Shown piece after piece: positions 5,134 through 9,683 of a stretch of 9,683 bases of DNA. The stretch's first letter is position 1. Each line of letters starts with the position of its first letter. The stretch comes from JANNHK01 sp034408875. Lineage in GTDB: Bacteria; Actinomycetota; Acidimicrobiia; IMCC26256; PALSA-610. The notes beneath the pieces were generated by a model, which was given only the letters and a program-made list of their open reading frames with translations, was not told the origin of the DNA and made no database searches. Made by a program: the position numbers and the translations under genes. Location: the NCBI GenBank assembly GCA_034408875.1, contig JAWXCJ010000345.1, positions 1 through 9,683 of the forward strand, in the 5' to 3' direction.

Positions 5134-6378
5134 CTAGGTCGCTTCGGCGGCGGCGGCGATCGTGGCGTCGATGTCGGCGTCGGTGTGCGCGAGGCTCGGA
5201 AAGAGCGTCTCGTAGCCGCTCGGGGCGAAGTACACGCCGCGGTCGAGCAGTCCGTGGAACAGGTGGGCGTAGCGCTTGTGGTCGGCGGCCTGCGCGTCGG
5301 CGTAGTTGTGTACGGGCGTGTCGGTGAAGAACAGGCCGACGAGCGTCTGGGCGCGGGTCACTTGCGCGTCGGGGAGCGCGTCGCGCAAGCCGAGTTCGAG
5401 GCGCGCGGCCGTCGCTTCGAGTTGCTCGTACGCCGCGTCGTCGAGTCGCTTGAGGGCGACGAGCCCGGCCGCGGTCGCGAGTGGGTTCCCGGACAGCGTG
5501 CCGGCTTGGTACACGGGGCCGAGGGGCGCGAGGTGGTCCATGACATCGGCGCGCCCGCCGACGGCCGCGAGCGGCAACCCGCCGCCGACTACTTTGCCGA
5601 AGATCGAGAGGTCGGGCGTGATGCCGGTTCGCCCCTGCATGCCGCTCGGGCCGACGCGGAAGCCCGTGATCACTTCGTCGAAGACGAGCAGCGCACCGGC
5701 CTTGGTGCAGCGTTGGCGCATCCCTTCGAGGTAGCCGTCGGCGGGCGGGACGAGCCCCATGTTGGCGGCGATGGGTTCGACCAGCACTGCGGCGATGTCG
5801 GAACCGTGCTCTGTGAACAACGCGTCGAGCGCGGCGAGGTCGTTGTACGGCGCGACGAGCGTGTCGGCAACCGTGCCGGGGGTGACGCCGGCCGAGCCGG
5901 GGAGACCGAACGTGGCGACGCCGCTGCCCGCCTGCACGAGCAGCGCGTCGAGGTGGCCGTGGTAGCAACCCGCGAATTTCACGATCTTGTTCCTGCCGGT
6001 CGCACCGCGCGCGAGGCGGACCGCGGTCATCGCCGCTTCGGTTCCCGACGACACGAGTCGCAGCTTCTCGACTGCGGCCACACGGTCGCAGATCGCCTCC
6101 GCGAGTTCGACCTCGCGCGTGGTCGGCGCGCCGAACGACGTACCGTCGGCCGCGGCGGCCTGCACCGCTTCGACGATGGCAGGGTGGGCATGGCCGAGGA
6201 TCGACGCGCCCCACGACTGCACGTAGTCGGTGTACTGGCGGCCGTCGGTGTCTTCGAGGTACGCGCCCTGGCCGCGCCGCACGAAAAACGGTTCACCACC
6301 GACGCCACCGAACGCCCGCACCGGCGAGTTGACGCCACCGGGGATGCGGGCGAGCGCGCGATCGAACCAGTTGGTCAC
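5134..6378 (-). CDS. hemL: Glutamate-1-semialdehyde 2,1-aminomutase
   Basis: This 414-residue cytoplasmic PLP enzyme converts glutamate-1-semialdehyde to 5-aminolevulinate, the last step of the C5 route to ALA. Family marks are the N-terminal GGVNSPVRAF (14-23), the SGTEA phosphate-binding turn (111-115), YHGH (139-142), FDEVITGFR with D234 expected to contact the PLP ring nitrogen, and K262 in IFGKVVGGGLPL as the Schiff-base lysine. The length matches the family. The start is a GTG one base after the hemB TAA; a GGAGTGG lies 13 bases upstream, rather far, so translation may depend on coupling to hemB. It is the last gene of the heme operon. Use of this enzyme implies a hemA glutamyl-tRNA reductase, which is not in the window. 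Confidence 0.96.
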   Translation of the reverse strand: MTNWFDRALARIPGGVNSPVRAFGGVGGEPFFVRRGQGAYLEDTDGRQYTDYVQSWGASILGHAHPAIVEAVQAAAADGTSFGAPTTREVELAEAICDRVAAVEKLRLVSSGTEAAMTAVRLARGATGRNKIVKFAGCYHGHLDALLVQAGSGVATFGLPGSAGVTPGTVADTLVAPYNDLAALDALFTEHGSDIAAVLVEPIAANMGLVPPADGYLEGMRQRCTKAGALLVFDEVITGFRVGPSGMQGRTGITPDLSIFGKVVGGGLPLAAVGGRADVMDHLAPLGPVYQAGTLSGNPLATAAGLVALKRLDDAAYEQLEATAARLELGLRDALPDAQVTRAQTLVGLFFTDTPVHNYADAQAADHKRYAHLFHGLLDRGVYFAPSGYETLFPSLAHTDADIDATIAAAAEAT

Positions 6379-6379
6379 G

Positions 6380-7360
6380 TTAGGACTGCAACCACTCCGC
6401 GGCTTCGCGCGCGAAGTATGTGAGCACGAAGTCGGCGCCGGCCCGCTTGATCGAGAGCAGGTGCTCGAGGGCGACGGCCTCGCCGTCGATCCAGCCGAGC
6501 TGCGCGGCAGCCTTCACCATCGCGTACTCGCCGCTCACGTGGTACGCGGCGACGGGCACGTCGAACTCGGCCCGCACGTTCGCGATCACGTCGAGATACG
6601 CGAGTGCGGGCTTGACCATGACCATGTCGGCGCCCTCGTCGATGTCGAGCCCGACCTCGGTGATGGCTTCGCGTTCGTTGGCGGCGTCCATCTGGTAGCC
6701 CTTGCGGTCGCCGAAGCGGGGCGCGCACTCGGCCGCGTCGCGGAAGGGTCCGTACAGCGCGGACGCGTACTTCGCGGCGTACGCAAGGATGCTCCGCATC
6801 TCGAAGCCGCTTTCGTCGAGCGCCTCGCGGATGGCGCCGACCTGGCCGTCCATCATCCCCGACGGGGCGATCACGTCGGCACCGGCTTCGGCCTGCGCAA
6901 CGGCGATGCTCGCGTACCGCTCGATGGTCGCGTCGTTGTCGACCTCACCGGCCGCGGTGAGGATGCCGCAGTGCCCGTGGTCGGTGTACTCGTCGAGACA
7001 GTTGTCGACCATCAGCACGAGCAAGTCGCCGACTTCGTCGCGCAGATTACGCAGCGCGACCTGCACGACACCGTCGCGGGCGTCGGCCTGTGATCCGCGT
7101 GGGTCCTTGGCCGTCGGGATACCGAACAGGATCACGCCCGGGATACCGAGGTCGGCGAGCGCACGCACCTCTTTGCGCAGGCTCTCTTGCGTGTGCTGCA
7201 CGACACCCGGCATCGACGCGACCGGCTCCGGCGCGTCGATGCCCTGCTTCACGAACAGCGGTGCGACAAGGTCGTCGACACCAAGTCGATGTTCGGCCAC
7301 CAGCCGCCGCAGCGCGGGCGTGCGGCGCAGTCGGCGGAGCCGGCGATCGGGAAATGTCAC
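6380..7360 (-). CDS. hemB: Porphobilinogen synthase (delta-aminolevulinic acid dehydratase)
   Basis: This 326-residue cytoplasmic enzyme condenses two 5-aminolevulinates to porphobilinogen. The two active-site lysines are K197 (AYAAKYASALYGPFRDA) and K250 (DMVMVKPALAYLD). The metal-site segment reads VDNCLDEYTDHGHCG (118-132). Compared with the Cys-Cys-Cys zinc set of animal enzymes it has Cys121, Asp123 and Cys131, so the middle ligand is Asp. The start chosen is GTG 7360, giving the usual actinobacterial beginning FPDRRLRRLRRTPALRRLV. An ATG at 7430-7432 is also in frame, but it would overlap the upstream hemD end and add unconserved sequence. The ribosome binding site is weak (a GGGG just before the start). 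It follows the cobA-hemD stop by 34 bases and ends one base before hemL. Confidence 0.96.
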   Translation of the reverse strand: MTFPDRRLRRLRRTPALRRLVAEHRLGVDDLVAPLFVKQGIDAPEPVASMPGVVQHTQESLRKEVRALADLGIPGVILFGIPTAKDPRGSQADARDGVVQVALRNLRDEVGDLLVLMVDNCLDEYTDHGHCGILTAAGEVDNDATIERYASIAVAQAEAGADVIAPSGMMDGQVGAIREALDESGFEMRSILAYAAKYASALYGPFRDAAECAPRFGDRKGYQMDAANEREAITEVGLDIDEGADMVMVKPALAYLDVIANVRAEFDVPVAAYHVSGEYAMVKAAAQLGWIDGEAVALEHLLSIKRAGADFVLTYFAREAAEWLQS

Positions 7361-7394
7361 GCCCCGATCGTACCGGTCAGGCGCGGTGAATTCG

Positions 7395-8843
7395 TCAGGC
7401 GAGGGAGTGCAGGAGTGCGACAACGAGCCCATCGATGGTGTGCGGGTCGGCTTCGGCGTCGACGCGCAGGCCGCGTGCGCGGGCCGTGGTGCTCGTGACC
7501 GGTCCGATCGACACGACCAGCGGCTGGGCGCCGGAGAGGTCGCCTACGAGGTCGCAGAAGTTCGTGACCGTCGACGACGACGTGAACGTGACCGCGTCGG
7601 CGGTGCGGGCCCGTTCCAGCTCGCCGGGGTCGGGCGCGGCCGCGACCGTGCGGTACACCGCGAGCACGTCGACCTCGTAGCCCGCCTCCCGCAACCCTTC
7701 GGGCAGCACGTTGCGGGCGACCTCGGCGCGTGGCAGCAGGACCCCGGCACCAGCCCGGGCGGGCGCGGGGAACGCGTCGAGCAGTGACTCGGCGACGAAA
7801 CGTTCGGGCACAAGGTCGGCGCGTACGCCCCGCGTCGCCAACGCGTCGGCGGTGCCGGGGCCGATCGCGGCGACCCGCACCGGATGCAGAGCCCGGGCAT
7901 CGCGACCACTGCGGTCGAGTGCACCGAAGAACGCGGTGACACCGTTGGCCGACGTGAACACGATCCACTCGAACCCGCCGAGATCGGGGACCGCGAACTC
8001 GATCGGTTCGAGCACGATTGCGGGAAGTTCCACGACCTCGGCGCCCAACGCTTCGAGTTGCGTGCGCAACCCGCTGGCTTGTTCGCGCGCGCGGGTGACG
8101 ACAATGCGCCGGCCGAACAGCGGACGCTGCTCGAACCACGCGAAGTCGAGCGCGGCGACGGCGCCGACGATGATCGCCGACGGCGACTCCACGCCCGCGC
8201 CGGAAACCTTGGCGAGCGTTGTGCGAATCGTGCGCTGTTCGGGACGCGTTCCCCACCGCACCGCCGCAACCGGCGTGTCCGCGGCGCGCCCGCCCGCGAC
8301 GAGTGCGGTCGCGATGTCGGCGATGTGACCGGCGCCCATGAGGATCACGAGGGTGCCGCCCGCTTTCGCGAGCGCGTCCCAGTCGGTGTCGATCGTGCCT
8401 TTCGCCGGGTCCTCGTGCCCCGTGACAACGGTGAACGAGGTCGACACCCCGCGATGCGTCACCGGGATGCCCGCATAGGCCGCGGCGGCGATCGCGCTCG
8501 TGATTCCGGGCACGACCTCGAATGCGAGACCGGCCGCGATGCACGCCTCGGCTTCCTCGCCGCCCCGCCCGAACACGAACGGGTCGCCACCCTTCAGGCG
8601 CACGACTTCCTTGCCTTCGCGGCCGCGTGCGACGAGCACCGCGTTGATCTCGTCCTGGTGCATCGCGGCGCGCCCCGGCTCCTTGCCCACGTCGATGCGT
8701 TCCGCCGACTCCGGCGCGAGGTCGAGCAGCGCGGACGATGCCAGCCGGTCGAACACGACGACGTCGGCCTGCCGCAATAGCTCCTCGCCCCGCCGCGTCA
8801 ACAACCCCGGATCACCCGGCCCGGCACCGACGAGATAAATCAC
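7395..8843 (-). CDS. cobA-hemD: Fused uroporphyrinogen-III C-methyltransferase / uroporphyrinogen-III synthase
   Basis: A 482-residue two-domain cytoplasmic protein. Residues 1-240 are the SAM-dependent methyltransferase (SUMT), which makes precorrin-2 for siroheme and cobalamin. The marks are VGAGPGDPGLL (5-15), VVRLKGGDPFVFGRGGEE (80-97) and VVPGITSAIAAAAYAGIPVTHRG (110-132). Residues 244-482 are uroporphyrinogen-III synthase, which cyclises hydroxymethylbilane with ring-D inversion; RRIVVTRAREQASGL, FTSANGV, IGPGT and FTSSSTVTNF are typical though weakly conserved. Such fusions are known in Actinobacteria and Firmicutes. The start is GTG 8843, overlapping the hemC stop as GTGA, with AAGGAA upstream. 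The frame stays open much further into hemC, but the SUMT fold begins at VIYLVGAGPG, so the longer version is rejected. The fusion places the branch-point enzymes for heme and corrinoids in one chain. Confidence 0.94.
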   Translation of the reverse strand: MIYLVGAGPGDPGLLTRRGEELLRQADVVVFDRLASSALLDLAPESAERIDVGKEPGRAAMHQDEINAVLVARGREGKEVVRLKGGDPFVFGRGGEEAEACIAAGLAFEVVPGITSAIAAAAYAGIPVTHRGVSTSFTVVTGHEDPAKGTIDTDWDALAKAGGTLVILMGAGHIADIATALVAGGRAADTPVAAVRWGTRPEQRTIRTTLAKVSGAGVESPSAIIVGAVAALDFAWFEQRPLFGRRIVVTRAREQASGLRTQLEALGAEVVELPAIVLEPIEFAVPDLGGFEWIVFTSANGVTAFFGALDRSGRDARALHPVRVAAIGPGTADALATRGVRADLVPERFVAESLLDAFPAPARAGAGVLLPRAEVARNVLPEGLREAGYEVDVLAVYRTVAAAPDPGELERARTADAVTFTSSSTVTNFCDLVGDLSGAQPLVVSIGPVTSTTARARGLRVDAEADPHTIDGLVVALLHSLA

Positions 8844-9683
8844 ATCAGTTCCTTCGCCAGGAGGTCGGCGGCGGCCGTGCGGCCCACGTCGCCGGGATCG
8901 GCGCCGACGACACGGGTGCGGATGACGACATGGCCGTCGAGGGTGGCCAGCAACGCGTCGAGGATCACGTCGGAGCCGTCGAGGGTCGCGAGCGCACCGC
9001 ACGGGAGGTCGCACCCGCCGCCCAACTCGGCGAGGAACGCGCGCTCGGCGGCGACCTCGCGGTGCGCGGCGGCGTTGTCGATCGCGGCGAGGCGCTGCTC
9101 GACCGCGCGTGCGCCGGCCCGGCACTCGACGGCCAGCGCGCCTTGCGCGACCTGCGGCAACACGATCGACGGGGCCAGCACCTCGGCCACGAAATCGGTC
9201 AGTTCCAGGCGTTCGAGCGCGGCCAGTGCGACGACGACCGCGTTGAAGCCCTCGTCGGCCTGCTTGCGCAGGCGGGTCTCGATGTTGCCGCGCAGCAGCC
9301 CGAACAGCAGGTCGGGGCGCAGGTTCGCGATCTGGGCCCGGCGCCGGACCGAACTGGTGCCGATGCGGCCACCGGCGGGGATCTGGTCGAGGGGCGCGCC
9401 GACGAGCGCGTCGCGCGGGTCGGCCCGCTCGGGAATGGCCGCGAGCACGAGGCCGTCGGGTGTCACCGCGGGGAGATCCTTTGCCGAGTGCACCGCGATG
9501 TCGGCCCGGCCGTCGAGCACCGCCTGCTGCACCTCTTTGACGAACACGCCGGTACCGCCGATTGCATGCAGGTCGACGTCCTGGCGGATGTCACCGGTCG
9601 TCGTGATCTCGACGTACTCGACATCGCCGCCCAACAACACCCCGACGCGCTCCGCCTGCCAGCGCGCGAGCCGGCTCGCGCGC
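8840..9683 (-). CDS. hemC: Porphobilinogen deaminase (hydroxymethylbilane synthase), 5' end cut by the window
   Basis: This cytoplasmic enzyme polymerises four porphobilinogens into hydroxymethylbilane on a covalent dipyrromethane cofactor. The frame is open to the window edge, where it reads RASRLARWQAERVGV, matching the RxSxLAxWQ start of the family; only about ten N-terminal residues should be missing. Other marks are HSAKDLP in the active-site loop, GTSSVRRRAQI, LRGNIETRLRK and the late PQVAQGALAVECR (PQxGQGA in most homologues, with Ala for Gly here). The cofactor-binding cysteine is in LGGGC, codon 9011-9013; a second Cys follows at 8999-9001 in DLPCGA. The first Met/Val available downstream (9638-9640) is internal and is not the start. 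It overlaps cobA-hemD by four bases. Confidence 0.95.
   Translation of the reverse strand, partial: RASRLARWQAERVGVLLGGDVEYVEITTTGDIRQDVDLHAIGGTGVFVKEVQQAVLDGRADIAVHSAKDLPAVTPDGLVLAAIPERADPRDALVGAPLDQIPAGGRIGTSSVRRRAQIANLRPDLLFGLLRGNIETRLRKQADEGFNAVVVALAALERLELTDFVAEVLAPSIVLPQVAQGALAVECRAGARAVEQRLAAIDNAAAHREVAAERAFLAELGGGCDLPCGALATLDGSDVILDALLATLDGHVVIRTRVVGADPGDVGRTAAADLLAKELM
8849..8855 (-). promoter_or_regulatory. Ribosome binding site fixing the cobA-hemD start
   Basis: Read on the minus strand, GAAGGAA lies within the last codons of hemC, five bases before GTG 8843. With the GTGA stop/start overlap, it argues for coupled translation of hemC and cobA-hemD. Confidence 0.7.

Noticed and set aside
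5032..6423. A 463-codon open frame on the plus strand
   Set aside because: Antisense to hemL. The protein is low-complexity Arg/Gly/Val-rich with no motif, while hemL on the other strand has all its catalytic residues.
7361..7432. A longer hemB starting at ATG 7430-7432
   Set aside because: It would overlap the cobA-hemD end, adds 24 unconserved residues and has no clear ribosome binding site. GTG 7360 gives the family's usual N-terminus.
8844..9125. N-terminal extension of cobA-hemD into hemC
   Set aside because: The frame is open, but the added sequence is Arg-rich, overlaps hemC in another frame, and the SUMT domain starts at VIYLVGAGPG directly after a good ribosome binding site.

Overview
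The window is GC-rich (strongly GC3-biased) and reads as a chromosome segment of a high-GC actinomycete. The gene content suggests class Acidimicrobiia or a relative, which is inference from protein style only. There are two convergent operons and almost no non-coding DNA.

Left half, + strand (1..5013): after the 3' end of an unidentified gene (1..109) comes a tightly packed quinol:cytochrome c oxidoreductase (cytochrome bc) operon. It encodes a b6-like cytochrome b N-terminal half (133..918), a subunit IV-like C-terminal half with a long disordered N-terminal extension (934..1785), a Rieske iron-sulfur protein (1798..2637), a membrane-anchored diheme cytochrome c (2658..4043), an unrecognised three-helix membrane protein (4040..4855) and a 49-residue single-helix protein (4864..5013). 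Cytochrome b is split as in b6f complexes. The b6 half keeps the helix-A Cys that in b6f and Firmicute b6c complexes binds an extra covalent heme. The last two products have no function I can name; their position makes them candidate extra subunits or assembly factors.

Middle (5014..5133): a 120-bp convergent intergenic region with several short hairpins, probably the shared terminator region.

Right half, - strand (5134..9683): a heme-biosynthesis operon transcribed right to left as hemC (cut by the window edge), a fused uroporphyrinogen-III methyltransferase/uroporphyrinogen-III synthase (cobA-hemD), hemB and hemL. These enzymes lead from glutamate-1-semialdehyde through ALA and porphobilinogen to uroporphyrinogen III, with the CobA domain branching towards siroheme/cobalamin. 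hemA is not in view and may lie beyond the right edge.

The two operons make biological sense side by side: one makes tetrapyrrole, the other encodes a complex expected to hold four or five hemes. No mobile elements, tRNAs, rRNAs or CRISPR arrays were seen. The most interesting material is in the bc operon: the covalent-heme Cys, the duplicated HLLxRS motif, the coiled-coil insert of the cytochrome c, and the two unknown membrane proteins.
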